DNA of 37,416 nucleotides from Chitinivorax sp. B (GTDB lineage Bacteria; Pseudomonadota; Gammaproteobacteria; Burkholderiales; SCOH01), in contig NZ_SCOH01000044.1 in NCBI RefSeq assembly GCF_005503445.1, positions 1 through 37,416 on the forward strand, in the 5' to 3' direction. How positions within the stretch are numbered: position 1 is the first letter of the stretch; every line of letters starts with the position of its first letter. A model generated the notes under the pieces. It was not told where the DNA came from. It searched no databases and saw nothing but the letters and a program-made list of their open reading frames with translations. Shown here in pieces: positions 1 through 8,683 of the stretch. Position numbers and translations under genes: made by a program.

Positions 1-252
1 AGACAGGTCAACAGCAACATCATAGCGGGCACGCCAACAGGGGGGCGGCACGGTAGCAGGATGGCAAGCAAGAAGCAAATTCAGGTAGTGGGCTCGCTTG
101 GAAAGGTTGTGGTAATTGTAGCGACCTGCACACTGATCGTAGCACTGACCAGATTATCGATCGAGCTACCGGGCAGGATCAGGGTGAAATTTCCAGATAG
201 GGTCACCTGGGAGCGCAGCGACCAAGCTGCTGTATTTCAAGTCGGCTGGTGA
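1..252 (+). other. Open frame running in from the left edge, unassigned
   Basis: Frame 1 is open from the first base to a TGA at 250-252. It could be the C-terminal end of a gene cut by the window or a chance frame. An internal ATG at 61 gives 63 residues with one hydrophobic stretch (about residues 15-30), but only a poor ribosome-binding site precedes it. On the opposite strand, roughly 85-240 is also open and equally protein-like. I recognise no family on either strand and cannot choose between them. Confidence 0.2.
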
Positions 253-543
253 CCGAGTTCTAGTCTGCTACCAAAACACTCGCAGAAAGTCGGGTTTGGC
301 AAATTATTGTTCTAGCCAGTTCGCTTGGTTGGAAATTGATAGGTAGCATCTGGCTTGGGGGCGTGGTGAAGGCTGAGTCCGTGGAGCGATGAGGTGGTGA
401 GCGAAGGAGCGAGGGGTTGCAATATGTCTATCGCATGCTCAGATACGCGTGATGGCATTGAGTGCCCGTTATTGCAGCGCTCATTTTGTGGGTTGGCGGT
501 GCTGTGGTCTGATCAAGAAAAGCAAGTGCTGAGATAGCATGTT
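253..543. other. Gap between left-edge frame and tRNA-Ser
   Basis: No gene recognised. It lies immediately 3' of the tRNA-Ser gene, a position often used by integrating elements, but I see no integrase and no repeated tRNA 3' end here. A 37-codon frame from the ATG at 424 has a loosely placed purine-rich stretch upstream and nothing else in its favour. Confidence 0.4.
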
Positions 544-633
544 TGGCGGAGGCGGTGAGATTCGAACTCACGGAGGGCTTGCACCCTCGCTGGTTTTCAA
601 GACCAGTGCATTAAACCGCTCTGCCACACCTCC
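544..633 (-). tRNA. tRNA-Ser (anticodon UGA)
   Basis: Read on the minus strand, the gene begins GGAGGTG and ends CGCCTCC followed by discriminator G and an encoded CCA (544-546). The acceptor arms pair over seven positions with one G-T. The anticodon stem CTGGT/ACCAG closes a loop carrying TGA, which reads UCA codons. The variable arm GAGGGTGCAAGCCCTC is long, as expected for a class II tRNA-Ser, and the T-loop TTCGAAT is canonical. Length is 90 nt including CCA. Confidence 0.97.
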
Positions 634-688
634 GAAGTGTGTAGGGCTTGTGCTGATAAAGAAGCTTGAGCCCCGAAGCGAGGGGCGC

Positions 689-717
689 ACTATAGCGCAA
701 TTTAAATATCTTGCCTA
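689..717 (-). promoter_or_regulatory. Promoter of tRNA-Ser
   Basis: On the minus strand a -35-like TAGGCA (712-717) and a -10 TATAGT (689-694) are separated by exactly 17 bp. The bases just after the -10 are GCGCCCC, the GC-rich discriminator typical of stable-RNA promoters under stringent control. Transcription would begin near 682, about 50 nt before the mature tRNA 5' end. A GCCCC/GGGGC hairpin (670-686) lies in the leader. Confidence 0.55.
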
Positions 718-816
718 GCCCCTGTCGCTAATTAAGTGCGGTGCATGGGGTGGCTGGCTTGGGTTTTGCTTTAATCGTGGGTAATGATATTGAAGTAAAT
801 GGCCGAGAGGTTGCCA

Positions 817-1773
817 ATGGCTGAAATTACACTGACAGCAATACTGCCTACCCCAATGCCTGCGGAGATTATGCCAATGGATGGAGCTGCCGGGCTATTG
901 GGTGGGCCGGATTTTGGGGCTGCCTTGCAAATGGCACTGCGCCAAATGCCAGTCGCTTTGGGGCTGCAAGGACCATTGGTGTCGAATGTTGTAATAGATA
1001 AGCAATGGTCAGAAAAGGAAAGTTCATCATCGATTGATGCCGCTGCGAACCCGTTGCTTGCGGCATTGATGGCACAGTTTCAGCCAATGTCGCAGCCCTA
1101 TGTAGATAGGGTAGATGCGTTGCCGGCCACTGTTCAGGCTGAGCTGTCGGATCTGCCTTCAACGACTGATCACACGTTTACATTGGTCGTGGATAGCTTG
1201 GCGATGGAAGATGCTGCCGTTCAGCGGAAAATTTTGCCGGATGCGGGTGAGCAGGGGAGCGGATTCCAGGAATCGTTGAATCAATCACAGGCAATGTTGG
1301 GCGCGCAAGTAACGCAGCGTTCCGAGATAGGCGGGATAAAGATGGGGCCGCAGGTGTTGAGTGTGGCGGCGCCGATTGCAGATCAGCAAGGATGGTCGAA
1401 AGAGCTTGGTCAAAACCTGATCTGGTTGGCAGGGCAAAAGAACCAGATTGCCGAAATGCAACTTAACCCGCCCCAATTGGGCCCGTTAGAGGTCCGAGTG
1501 ACAATACAGAATGATCAGGCTAATTTACTGTTTGTTTCACCGCACCCTTCTGTGCGTGAGGTGATTGAATCAGCTTTGCCGCGGTTGTCATCCATGTTTG
1601 CGGAAAGTGGAATCGCCATGGGTAATGTTCATGTGGGAGGCCAATCTTTGGCGGATCAACGGCAGCATGGTCAGGACCAGTCACGACGTGGCACTGGGCA
1701 TCGCGAAGAGGCCGAAGTCGAGCCATTATGGCAAGCAGCCACTCTGCCGTGGGGAATCAGCATTCTGGCTTGA
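817..1773 (+). CDS. fliK: Flagellar hook-length control protein FliK
   Basis: FliK is the secreted ruler that stops hook growth and switches the export gate to filament substrates. The C-terminal third carries the Flg_hook domain, including the core QLNPPQLGPLEVRV. The N-terminal two thirds are low-complexity, Met/Ala/Gln-rich and poorly conserved, as usual for FliK. I prefer the ATG at 817 (318 aa) because GAGAGG sits 7 nt upstream of it; an in-frame ATG at 799 lacks a comparable site. The gene precedes the fliL-fliR operon but is separated from it by a hairpin and about 200 bp, so it is probably transcribed apart. The family call rests on the C-terminal domain and on gene order. Confidence 0.85.
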   Translation: MAEITLTAILPTPMPAEIMPMDGAAGLLGGPDFGAALQMALRQMPVALGLQGPLVSNVVIDKQWSEKESSSSIDAAANPLLAALMAQFQPMSQPYVDRVDALPATVQAELSDLPSTTDHTFTLVVDSLAMEDAAVQRKILPDAGEQGSGFQESLNQSQAMLGAQVTQRSEIGGIKMGPQVLSVAAPIADQQGWSKELGQNLIWLAGQKNQIAEMQLNPPQLGPLEVRVTIQNDQANLLFVSPHPSVREVIESALPRLSSMFAESGIAMGNVHVGGQSLADQRQHGQDQSRRGTGHREEAEVEPLWQAATLPWGISILA

Positions 1774-1797
1774 TTGGGGCAGGATTGGGGGCTTTGG

Positions 1798-1822
1798 AAC
1801 GGGCATGCATGACATGCCCGTT
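1798..1822 (+). terminator. Hairpin terminator after fliK
   Basis: A perfect 10-bp inverted repeat (AACGGGCATG / CATGCCCGTT) with a 5-nt loop begins 25 bp after the fliK stop and is followed by a T-rich but interrupted tail (ATGTATTT). It probably ends fliK transcription. The AT-rich bases around 1845-1880 then likely hold the promoter of fliL. Confidence 0.6.
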
Positions 1823-1972
1823 ATGTATTTAGAAACTACCTAAACAAAGTTTTCGATATAATTGTTTTGTTTTATATTTTGGCAGGGTAACCTGACTGCT
1901 GCTAAAGTTCAGAGCAAGAATAAGCGGTTACGTTGGTTTGACACGTGAAACACGCTCATCGAGGTCTCAGGG

Positions 1973-2479
1973 ATGTCCGAAGAAAAACCAAAAAGCAAGA
2001 AAATGTTGGTCATCATCATCGCCGTTGTTCTGGTGTTGATTTTGGTGATTGGTGGTGTGGCGGCGGCGCTTTTGTTGAGTGGTGGTTCGTCTGGCGACCA
2101 TGAGGCGGAAGTTGCTCAGGAAAAGGATTCTTCCAAGAAGAAAGAGAAAAAGAAAAAAGACAAGGAAGCCCCGCCTGTATTTGAAAAGCTTGAAGTGTTC
2201 ACGGTCAACCTGGCTGGCGAAAGCAATGAGATGCTGCAGACAGAGATCAATGTCGAATTGCTGGACGAGAAGCAAAAGGAGAAACTTAAACCCTACATGC
2301 CGAAGATCCGCAATAATGTGATCATGGTGCTATCGTCCAAGCTGGCAGCGGATTTGAAGACTGCAGATGGCAAGAAGAAGTTGATCGATGAATTGAAAGT
2401 CGCCATCAATGAAGCGATGGGGGCTGAAGATGATGAAGGCGTACAATCGGTAACGCTGTCTTCCTTTATTTTGCAGTGA
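1973..2479 (+). CDS. fliL: Flagellar basal body-associated protein FliL
   Basis: FliL is a single-span inner-membrane protein that surrounds the stator at the motor and supports torque. The 168-residue product has a short basic N-terminus, one strong membrane helix (about residues 11-36), a highly charged Lys/Glu linker (about 50-66) and a periplasmic FliL domain ending in VTLSSFILQ, close to the family's usual C-terminus. A purine-rich AGGTCTCAGGG precedes the ATG. It is first in the fliLMNOPQR run, with fliM starting one base after its stop. Confidence 0.92.
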   Translation: MSEEKPKSKKMLVIIIAVVLVLILVIGGVAAALLLSGGSSGDHEAEVAQEKDSSKKKEKKKKDKEAPPVFEKLEVFTVNLAGESNEMLQTEINVELLDEKQKEKLKPYMPKIRNNVIMVLSSKLAADLKTADGKKKLIDELKVAINEAMGAEDDEGVQSVTLSSFILQ

Positions 2480-2480
2480 T

Positions 2481-3479
2481 ATGGCAGACGATATCCTTTC
2501 CCAGGAAGAAGTCGATGCCCTGCTACGCGGGGTGACCGGCGAGGAGGATTCGGAAGAAGAGTCCTCCGATGCATCGCAGGTTCGAAATTATGATATCGGC
2601 CGGCAGGAGCGTATTGTCCGCGGCCGAATGCCGACGTTCGAGATCATCAACGAGCGTTTCGCCCGTAATTTGCGCGTGGGTTTGTTCAACTTCATGCGCC
2701 GCAGTGCGGAAATCTCGGTTGGCCCGGTGCGGGTGTTGAAATACAGCGAATTCATCCGCAACCTGGTGGTGCCCACCAACCTCAACCTGATCCACATGAA
2801 GCCTTTGCGTGGCACCGGATTGTTCATCTTTGATCCGGATTTTGTGTTTCTGGTCGTCGATAATTTGTTTGGTTCTGATGGCCGATACCATGTACGTGTG
2901 GAAGGTCGGGACTTTACTGCAACTGAGCAGAGAATCATTCGGCGCCTGCTGGGTGTGGTATTCGAGGAATATAAAAAATCCTGGGATCCCGTGTTTGAGG
3001 TGGGGTTTGAGTACATTCGCTCTGAGATGAATACGCAGTTTGCCAATATCGCGACCCCTACCGAAGTTGTGGTGACGACGACTTTCAAAATAGAGCTGGG
3101 CGCGGGGGGCGGCGATTTTCACGTCTGTTTTCCCTATGCTATGATCGAACCCATCCGTGACCTGCTTTATAGCTCAATGCAGGCTGACCGGCTTGAGGCT
3201 GACAATCGCTGGGTGAAGTTGTTATCCAAGCAGATTCAGGCCGCTGAAGTAGACTTGGTCGCCAACCTGGGTACGGCCCCGGTACTGCTTGGTGAAATTC
3301 TTGATCTCAAAGTGGGTGATGTGATTTCACTGGAAATCCCTGAGGCGATAGTGGCCGAAGTCGATGGTGTGCCAATATTCGAATGCAAGTATGGCATCAA
3401 GAATGGGCAGTATGCATTGAAGGTCGACAAGATTCTCGCGGGTGTGGATCAATTGAATACGGGAGATGATGTTGGCTGA
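2481..3479 (+). CDS. fliM: Flagellar motor switch protein FliM
   Basis: FliM is the C-ring protein that binds phospho-CheY and sets rotation direction. The 332-residue protein opens with the CheY-binding segment ILSQEEVDALLRGV, followed by an acidic linker, the CheC-like middle domain and a C-terminal SpoA/FliN-like domain (about residues 245-325). The start ATG lies one base after the fliL stop, so translation is probably coupled. The end overlaps fliN by 14 bp. Confidence 0.96.
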   Translation: MADDILSQEEVDALLRGVTGEEDSEEESSDASQVRNYDIGRQERIVRGRMPTFEIINERFARNLRVGLFNFMRRSAEISVGPVRVLKYSEFIRNLVVPTNLNLIHMKPLRGTGLFIFDPDFVFLVVDNLFGSDGRYHVRVEGRDFTATEQRIIRRLLGVVFEEYKKSWDPVFEVGFEYIRSEMNTQFANIATPTEVVVTTTFKIELGAGGGDFHVCFPYAMIEPIRDLLYSSMQADRLEADNRWVKLLSKQIQAAEVDLVANLGTAPVLLGEILDLKVGDVISLEIPEAIVAEVDGVPIFECKYGIKNGQYALKVDKILAGVDQLNTGDDVG

Positions 3480-3912
3480 AGAAGATCAACCCGCCGAAGA
3501 GCAGGGGCTGGATGACTGGGCTGCGGCATTGGCAGAGCAAGAGGCTGCTGATGCGGCCATGGCTGCCAGCAAGGCTGTTGAGCCGGAAGTTTCGCCTGCT
3601 GACATTTTCCAGAATTTCGATGCGCAGCCTGATAAACGCTCTGACCTGCCACCCAACTTTGACATGATCATGGACATCCCAGTCCATATGACCGTGGAGC
3701 TGGGACGTACGAAGATTGCCATCCGTAGTTTGTTGCAATTGGCTCAGGGGTCAGTGGTCGAGCTGGATGGCTTGGCCGGCGAGCCGATGGATGTGCTGGT
3801 GAATGGCTGTCTGATTGCTCAAGGTGAGGTGGTAGTGGTCAATGATAAATTCGGTATCCGCCTCACGGATATTGTTACCCCGCAAGAGCGAATCCGGCGA
3901 CTTCACAAGTGA
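3466..3912 (+). CDS. fliN: Flagellar motor switch protein FliN
   Basis: FliN forms the base of the C-ring and docks the export ATPase complex. The 148-residue product has an acidic Ala/Glu-rich N-terminus and a C-terminal SpoA domain (about residues 70-145) starting near MDIPVHMTVELGRTKI and ending near ITPQERI-like sequence. Two consecutive ATGs (3466 and 3469) are possible starts; both lie inside the end of fliM, with GGGAG a few bases upstream. The stop overlaps the fliO start as TGATG. Confidence 0.95.
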   Translation: MMLAEEDQPAEEQGLDDWAAALAEQEAADAAMAASKAVEPEVSPADIFQNFDAQPDKRSDLPPNFDMIMDIPVHMTVELGRTKIAIRSLLQLAQGSVVELDGLAGEPMDVLVNGCLIAQGEVVVVNDKFGIRLTDIVTPQERIRRLHK

Positions 3913-4349
3913 TGCGAGCCGGGTCTTTTCTGATTTCCTTTATTCTGCCTGTTTTTGCTTCTGCAGCTGAGACCGGGCCGGTTGCTCAGTCGGCCGGTAG
4001 TTTGCTACAGGTATTCCTTGCGCTCGCTATTGTGCTGAGCCTGATTGCGGGTTGTGCTTGGTTGTTGAAAAAGCTGACCCCTGGCGGCTTGGTCGGGGGC
4101 GCTGGCATGCGGGTGATTGGTGGTGTCATGGTTGGCCCGAAGGAGCGGGTCGTGGTGGTAGAGCTGGCTGATACTTGGTTGATCTTGGGGGTGACGTCTT
4201 CGCAGGTCAATACCCTTCATACACTGCCAAAACCTGCTGATGCGGATCAACTCATCGGCCCCAAAAATGAGGCCCCTTTTGCAAAATGGCTGAGTGGTGC
4301 CTTGCAAAAGCGCAATGCCCACGCTGCAGGTGTGAATTCGGTGGATTGA
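3912..4349 (+). CDS. fliO: Flagellar biosynthetic protein FliO
   Basis: FliO is a small membrane protein that helps assemble the FliP ring of the flagellar export gate. The product has an N-terminal signal-like helix (about residues 5-20) and a second membrane helix (about 32-52) containing LALAIVLSLIAGCAWLLKK. A FliO-type domain follows with the typical GPKERVVVVELADTWLILGV. The ATG at 3912 overlaps the fliN stop by one base; a GTG one codon earlier is possible. FliO is poorly conserved, so position in the operon supports the name as much as sequence does. Confidence 0.88.
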   Translation: MRAGSFLISFILPVFASAAETGPVAQSAGSLLQVFLALAIVLSLIAGCAWLLKKLTPGGLVGGAGMRVIGGVMVGPKERVVVVELADTWLILGVTSSQVNTLHTLPKPADADQLIGPKNEAPFAKWLSGALQKRNAHAAGVNSVD

Positions 4350-4403
4350 TTTTCTGATTGCGGTACAAGGTTTCATCGATCCTGCCGTGCCTGCAATATT
4401 CAA

Positions 4404-5201
4404 ATGATTCTTCTGACCAGAGCAGATATTGCCGTGAACCGCTTTGTGCCTTCTTTTCGACATGCTTGCCTGTTGTTACTGCCATGGTTGCTGCTGAGTT
4501 GGCCTGTTTTGGCCTGGTCAGCCGATGGATTACCTGCTTTTACCAGTACACCAGCGCCTGGTGGCGGACAGAATTACACCCTGTCACTGCAGGCCATGTT
4601 GCTGATTACGGCACTGACGTTCCTGCCTGCGCTGTTGCTGATGATGACGTCCTTCACGCGCATCATTATTGTGCTGTCGTTGATGCGGCAAGCTTTGGGT
4701 ACGGCGACTACTCCGCCGAATCAGGTGTTGATTGGTCTGGCGTTGTTTCTGACCATGTTTGTGATGGCTCCGGTTTTTGACAGGATTTATGTCGAAGCCT
4801 ACCAGCCCTTTGCAGAAGACAAGTTGAGCTTCAATCAGGCGGTGGTCAAAGGGGCTGAGCCGCTGAAGCAGTTCATGCTCAAGCAGACACGACAAAAGGA
4901 CTTGGCAACCTTCATTGAGTTATCTGGTTCGGCCAAACCCAATGGCCCGGAAGATGTGAGTTTGAAAACCTTGATTCCGGCCTATATCACTAGTGAGCTG
5001 AAAACGGCATTCCAGATAGGTTTTCTGGTGTTTCTGCCTTTCCTGATCATTGATCTGGTGGTGGCCAGTGTACTGATGTCCATGGGGATGATGATGGTGT
5101 CACCCGTTATCATTTCATTGCCGTTCAAATTGATGTTATTCGTCCTGGTGGATGGCTGGACATTGTTGATGACCTCACTCGTGCAAAGTTTTTACACCTA
5201 G
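4404..5201 (+). CDS. fliP: Flagellar export gate protein FliP
   Basis: FliP forms the core pore of the flagellar type III export gate with FliQ and FliR. The 265-residue product has a cleavable-type signal peptide (hydrophobic about residues 20-37, ending near AWSA), which is normal for FliP. Four membrane segments follow, with the hallmark stretches [15 protein letters not shown] and [14 protein letters not shown]. The short 54-bp gap from fliO and 9-bp gap to fliQ keep it in the operon. Confidence 0.96.
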   Translation: MILLTRADIAVNRFVPSFRHACLLLLPWLLLSWPVLAWSADGLPAFTSTPAPGGGQNYTLSLQAMLLITALTFLPALLLMMTSFTRIIIVLSLMRQALGTATTPPNQVLIGLALFLTMFVMAPVFDRIYVEAYQPFAEDKLSFNQAVVKGAEPLKQFMLKQTRQKDLATFIELSGSAKPNGPEDVSLKTLIPAYITSELKTAFQIGFLVFLPFLIIDLVVASVLMSMGMMMVSPVIISLPFKLMLFVLVDGWTLLMTSLVQSFYT

Positions 5202-5210
5202 GAGATCGCC

Positions 5211-5480
5211 ATGACGCCGGAAATGGTTGTCACTCTGATTCAGCGGGCGGTGGAGGTCATGTTGTTGCTTTCCGCTCCAATGCTGATTGCGGCATTGGTG
5301 GTGGGGCTATTGGTGAGTGTGTTTCAGGCTGCGACGCAGATCAACGAAATGACCCTCTCGTTCATTCCAAAGCTGATTGTGACATTTATCGTGATGGTAT
5401 TGGCAGGGCCATGGATGATTCAGCTGATTACCGACTATACCATTCGATTGTTTACCAGCATCCCGAGTTTGATCGGTTAA
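5211..5480 (+). CDS. fliQ: Flagellar export gate protein FliQ
   Basis: FliQ is a two-helix inner-membrane component packed around the FliP/FliR export pore. The product is 89 residues, the family's normal length, starting MTPEMVVTLIQRAVEV and containing the conserved FQAATQINEMTLSFIPK loop between two hydrophobic helices. AGGAG lies 7 nt before the ATG. It sits 9 bp after fliP and 10 bp before fliR. Confidence 0.97.
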   Translation: MTPEMVVTLIQRAVEVMLLLSAPMLIAALVVGLLVSVFQAATQINEMTLSFIPKLIVTFIVMVLAGPWMIQLITDYTIRLFTSIPSLIG

Positions 5481-5490
5481 CCTGTCGCGC

Positions 5491-6282
5491 ATGATCCAGT
5501 TTTCATCCGATCAGTTGGCTGTCATGCTGACGGCCTTCTTCTGGCCCTTTGTGCGGGTACTGGCACTGATCGGGACTGACCCGGTGTTTGGCAGTCGCAG
5601 TATCCCGGCTCCTTACAAAATCGGGTATGCCTTTCTGATCACGTTGGCGATTGCCCCCATGCTGCCTGCCATGCCGGCTGTCAGTCCTTTCTCCGCTTAC
5701 GGACTATTGGTGATGTTGCAACAAATCATCATTGGTGCGGCAATGGGACTGGTCATGCGAGTGGTTTTCACGGCAATCGAGATGGCGGGACATCTGGCTG
5801 GTATGCAAATGGGGCTGGGGTTTGCCATGTTTTTTGATCCAACCCATGGTACGCAAGTACCTGTGGTCTCACAAATTACCTCCTTGTTTGGCATTCTCAC
5901 TTTTTTTGCACTGGATGGTCACTTGGTTGTGTTGGCGACCTTGATTCAAAGTTTTCAGCTGTTACCAGTGCAGTTAACTCCATTGGGGGCTGGTGCATTT
6001 CGAATGGTGTTCAAGTGGGGCGAGCAAATCTTCATCATGGGGGTGACTTTGTCGTTACCGGTGGTGGGGGCATTGCTGGTGGCCAACCTGGCAATTGGTG
6101 TCATGACGCGTGCAGCACCGCAATTCAACCTATTTGCCGTGGGCTTCCCAATTACTTTGGGGGTGGGCTTTGCGGTGTTCTATTACTCACTGCCTTATTG
6201 GACAGGGGTATTGCGGGACTTCTTCAATACGGCAGTCATGGCCATGCAGCATATCTTGAGGCTGATGAATGGGGCGCCTTGA
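5491..6282 (+). CDS. fliR: Flagellar export gate protein FliR
   Basis: FliR completes the FliPQR export gate. The 263-residue protein is almost wholly hydrophobic, with six or so membrane helices, and contains the typical GAAMGLVMRVVFTAIEMAG and GLGFAMFFDPTHG stretches. It follows fliQ by 10 bp and is the last flagellar gene of the run. A short CGACC/GGTCG hairpin just after the stop is too weak for me to call a terminator. Confidence 0.96.
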   Translation: MIQFSSDQLAVMLTAFFWPFVRVLALIGTDPVFGSRSIPAPYKIGYAFLITLAIAPMLPAMPAVSPFSAYGLLVMLQQIIIGAAMGLVMRVVFTAIEMAGHLAGMQMGLGFAMFFDPTHGTQVPVVSQITSLFGILTFFALDGHLVVLATLIQSFQLLPVQLTPLGAGAFRMVFKWGEQIFIMGVTLSLPVVGALLVANLAIGVMTRAAPQFNLFAVGFPITLGVGFAVFYYSLPYWTGVLRDFFNTAVMAMQHILRLMNGAP

Positions 6283-6379
6283 TCGACCGTCGGTCGGTTT
6301 GAGTGCTTTGTTTTCGATGTTTTTAGCCGATAATCTGGATATGCAGATATGAGTCTGCAACTCAGACAAGGAGAGCATC

Positions 6380-6553
6380 ATGGCGATCACATTTGATATG
6401 AGTACAGGTGTTGTCGAGCGCCGGTACGAAGAGCCTGTCGTCTCCACCACGCCACAATCGTTGCAGCATCCCGATCAATGGACTGGTTTGCAATTGATGA
6501 CTGTTGCCGAAGCACGTTGGCTTGAACAGCAGCAGGCCAGAGTTCGCCGCTGA
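6380..6553 (+). CDS. 57-residue hypothetical protein coupled to ygfX-like gene
   Basis: A small gene of 57 codons begins at an ATG preceded by AAGGAG with a 7-nt spacer, a strong site. Its TGA overlaps the next ATG (TGATG), so the two are very probably translated together. The product starts MAITFDMSTGVVERRYEEP, has no membrane segment and ends in a charged Gln/Arg helix. I recognise no family. In other proteobacteria YgfX-type genes usually follow the sdhE/cptB gene, which encodes about 85 residues; this product is shorter and lacks any SdhE motif I can see. It may be a different small partner. Confidence 0.65.
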   Translation: MAITFDMSTGVVERRYEEPVVSTTPQSLQHPDQWTGLQLMTVAEARWLEQQQARVRR

Positions 6554-7011
6554 TGTCAGGCATCCGGCCGATTGATCTGCAAATCGGCCAATCCAAATTG
6601 CTGGCCTATGCTCAGGGATGTATGCATGGGCTGGCAGTCATGGCAATTTTTGCTTCACCTCGTCTATCCGTCCCAATTCAAATCTTTTTATTGCTGTGTG
6701 TTGTGGCTGGCATCTATCGTTGTTGGCGTGACTGGCATCGACTGGCTACAGATACCATCACGGCCTTGCAAATCTCATCGAAAGATGAAGTGTCGATCAA
6801 ATGTGGCGAGGGCTGGCAGCCGGTATTGATACTGGGCGATAGTGTAGTAACGCCCCTGTTGACGGTGCTGCAAGTAAAAGGTTCGGACCGTTTGCATTAC
6901 TTGGTGCTATTGCCAGACCAGCTTGAGCCGGATGCCTACCGGCGCTTGCGAGTATGGTTACGCTGGCGATGGCGCGCGCAACCAGTTGAAGGTGGTGGGG
7001 AGGCAATCTAA
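6553..7011 (+). CDS. YgfX/CptA-like membrane protein
   Basis: The 152-residue product has a short N-terminal region (PIDLQIGQSKLLAYAQG), two adjacent hydrophobic helices (about residues 22-58) ending in a basic WRDWHRL, and a small soluble beta-rich C-terminal domain. That layout is characteristic of the YgfX (CptA) family, proposed as a membrane toxin affecting cell shape in Escherichia coli. Supporting context: the gene is convergent with nadB, and a ygfX gene neighbours nadB in pseudomonads too. It is coupled to the small gene upstream by TGATG. Sequence identity in this family is low, so the call is moderate. Confidence 0.6.
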   Translation: MSGIRPIDLQIGQSKLLAYAQGCMHGLAVMAIFASPRLSVPIQIFLLLCVVAGIYRCWRDWHRLATDTITALQISSKDEVSIKCGEGWQPVLILGDSVVTPLLTVLQVKGSDRLHYLVLLPDQLEPDAYRRLRVWLRWRWRAQPVEGGGEAI

Positions 7012-7025
7012 TGCCTCCTGTGATG

Positions 7026-7049
7026 TGTGCGACACCTAGTGGCCGCACA
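7026..7049. terminator. Possible bidirectional terminator hairpin
   Basis: TGTGCG (7026-7031) and CGCACA (7044-7049) form a 6-bp stem around a 12-nt loop in the 70-bp gap between the convergent ygfX-like and nadB genes. No T-run flanks it, so the role is inferred mostly from position. Confidence 0.3.
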
Positions 7050-7081
7050 ATAGGTTCCCAGCCAACAGGTATCGCTGAGTA

Positions 7082-8650
7082 TCAAGGTGTCAGTACTGTA
7101 TTGACTGCTACATCTGCCATGTTCGGGTAGTCTCGGCTGTAATGTAGTCCGCGGCTTTCGTGCCGAGCCAAGGCGCACTGCACGATCAGATCCGCTGTCT
7201 GCACCAGATTGCGCAGCTCGATCAGATCGTTGCTGACACGGAAGTGGCTGTAGTATTCGTGAATCTCGTCCCGTAACAGGTTGATCCGATGCTGAGCCCG
7301 CTCCAATCGTTTGTTGGTCCGTACGATGCCAACGTAATCCCACATGAATCGGCGTAATTCATCCCAGTTGTGCGAGATGACGATTTCCTCGTCAGGATCG
7401 GTCACGCGGCTTTCGTCCCAGTCAGGAATGGTGACAGGAGCGGGGTGTTGGTCGGCCAAGATATCTTCAGCCGTTGCCCGACCCAGAATCAGGCACTCCA
7501 GCAGGGAGTTCGATGCTAGCCGGTTTGCCCCATGTAGACCGGTGCAGGCTGCTTCACCAATGGCGTACAGGTGAGGGACATCCGTTCTGCCTTTCAGATC
7601 GGTTACCAGTCCACCACAGGTGTAATGGGCGGCGGGTACCACGGGAATCGGTTGCTTGGTGATGTCGATTCCCAGGCTATGACAGTGGCTGTAAATAGTT
7701 GGGAAGTGTTCCTGAATGAACTTGGCGGATTTATAAGAAATGTCCAGATAAACACAATCCAGACCATGCTTTTTCATTTCAAAGTCAATCGCGCGAGCCA
7801 CAATGTCACGTGGCGCCAATTCAGCCCGCTCATCATGCTGAGGCATGAAGCGGGTGCCATCCGGTAAGCGTAGAATACCACCTTCACCACGTACTGCTTC
7901 AGAAATCAGGAACGACTTGGCGTGTGGGTGATACAGGCAGGTAGGGTGGAACTGGATGAATTCCATATTGGCTACACGGCAACCAGCGCGCCAGCCCATA
8001 GCAATGCCATCACCAGTGGCGGTATCCGGATTGGTCGTATAAAGATAGACCTTACCGGCCCCCCCTGTTGCCAACACGGTGTGGTTGCACGACAGTGACA
8101 GAACTTTGTCCTGTTTGCGATCCAGAACATATACCCCATGGCAAGTGTTGTCAGGCAAGCCCAGCTTTTTGCCGGTGATCAGATCAATGGCAATGTGATT
8201 TTCCAGGACGGTGATGTTCGGGTGGGAGCGGATTTTGCCTGACAGTGTCTTGATCACCGCTTCCCCGGTTGCATCCGCAGCGTGGATGATGCGGCGATGG
8301 CTATGGCCGCCCTCACGGGTTAGGTGAAAGCCTGTCTCGTGGCGAGCATCGCGAGTAAACGGTACACCCAGATTGATCAGCCATTCGATGGCCGCTTTCG
8401 AGTGCGCTACAATAAAACGGGTCGTATCTTCATTGCACAGCCCAGCACCTGCCACAAGTGTGTCGTGAATGTGAGCTTCAATTGAGTCCTGTGTATCCAA
8501 TACCGCGGCAATACCGCCTTGAGCCCAGTTACTGGCCCCGTCCACCAGACCGCGCTTAGTGATCAGACAAACTTTCTTGTGTTCTGCAAGGTTCAGTGCC
8601 AGGGTCATGCCGGCTAGGCCGGAACCGATGATGATGATGTCGAAATACAT
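7082..8650 (-). CDS. nadB: L-aspartate oxidase NadB
   Basis: NadB oxidises L-aspartate to iminoaspartate with FAD, the first step of de novo NAD synthesis; NadA then makes quinolinate. The 522-residue product begins with the FAD-binding GSGLAGM (residues 9-15). It holds the succinate-dehydrogenase-family active-site stretches NWAQGGIAAV, TREGGHSHRRI and EFIQFHPTCLY, and the typical YTCGGLVTDLKGRT and GLHGANRLASNSLLE near the C-terminal part. Length matches the family (about 530-540). The ribosome-binding site is weak. nadA and nadC are not in view. Confidence 0.97.
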   Translation of the reverse strand: MYFDIIIIGSGLAGMTLALNLAEHKKVCLITKRGLVDGASNWAQGGIAAVLDTQDSIEAHIHDTLVAGAGLCNEDTTRFIVAHSKAAIEWLINLGVPFTRDARHETGFHLTREGGHSHRRIIHAADATGEAVIKTLSGKIRSHPNITVLENHIAIDLITGKKLGLPDNTCHGVYVLDRKQDKVLSLSCNHTVLATGGAGKVYLYTTNPDTATGDGIAMGWRAGCRVANMEFIQFHPTCLYHPHAKSFLISEAVRGEGGILRLPDGTRFMPQHDERAELAPRDIVARAIDFEMKKHGLDCVYLDISYKSAKFIQEHFPTIYSHCHSLGIDITKQPIPVVPAAHYTCGGLVTDLKGRTDVPHLYAIGEAACTGLHGANRLASNSLLECLILGRATAEDILADQHPAPVTIPDWDESRVTDPDEEIVISHNWDELRRFMWDYVGIVRTNKRLERAQHRINLLRDEIHEYYSHFRVSNDLIELRNLVQTADLIVQCALARHESRGLHYSRDYPNMADVAVNTVLTP

Positions 8651-8683
8651 GTGCTTGGTTCTTTACCGAAAATGGTGCAAGGC

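Noticed and set aside
424-537. 37-codon frame MSIACSDTRDG... before the tRNA
   Set aside because: Only a loosely spaced purine-rich stretch upstream, no similarity to anything known, and short enough to arise by chance.
1565-1843. 92-codon frame overlapping the 3' end of fliK
   Set aside because: It lies in another frame of a confirmed gene, ends inside the hairpin region, and has Met/Trp/Cys composition typical of a shadow.
1880-1905. Possible sigma-54 promoter (GG-N10-GC) before fliL
   Set aside because: A GG and a GC at the right spacing exist, but the remaining bases do not match the -24/-12 consensus, and chance matches are common.
2523-3122. 199-codon minus-strand frame opposite fliM
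   Set aside because: Entirely antisense to a well-recognised gene; composition is that of a reverse-strand shadow.
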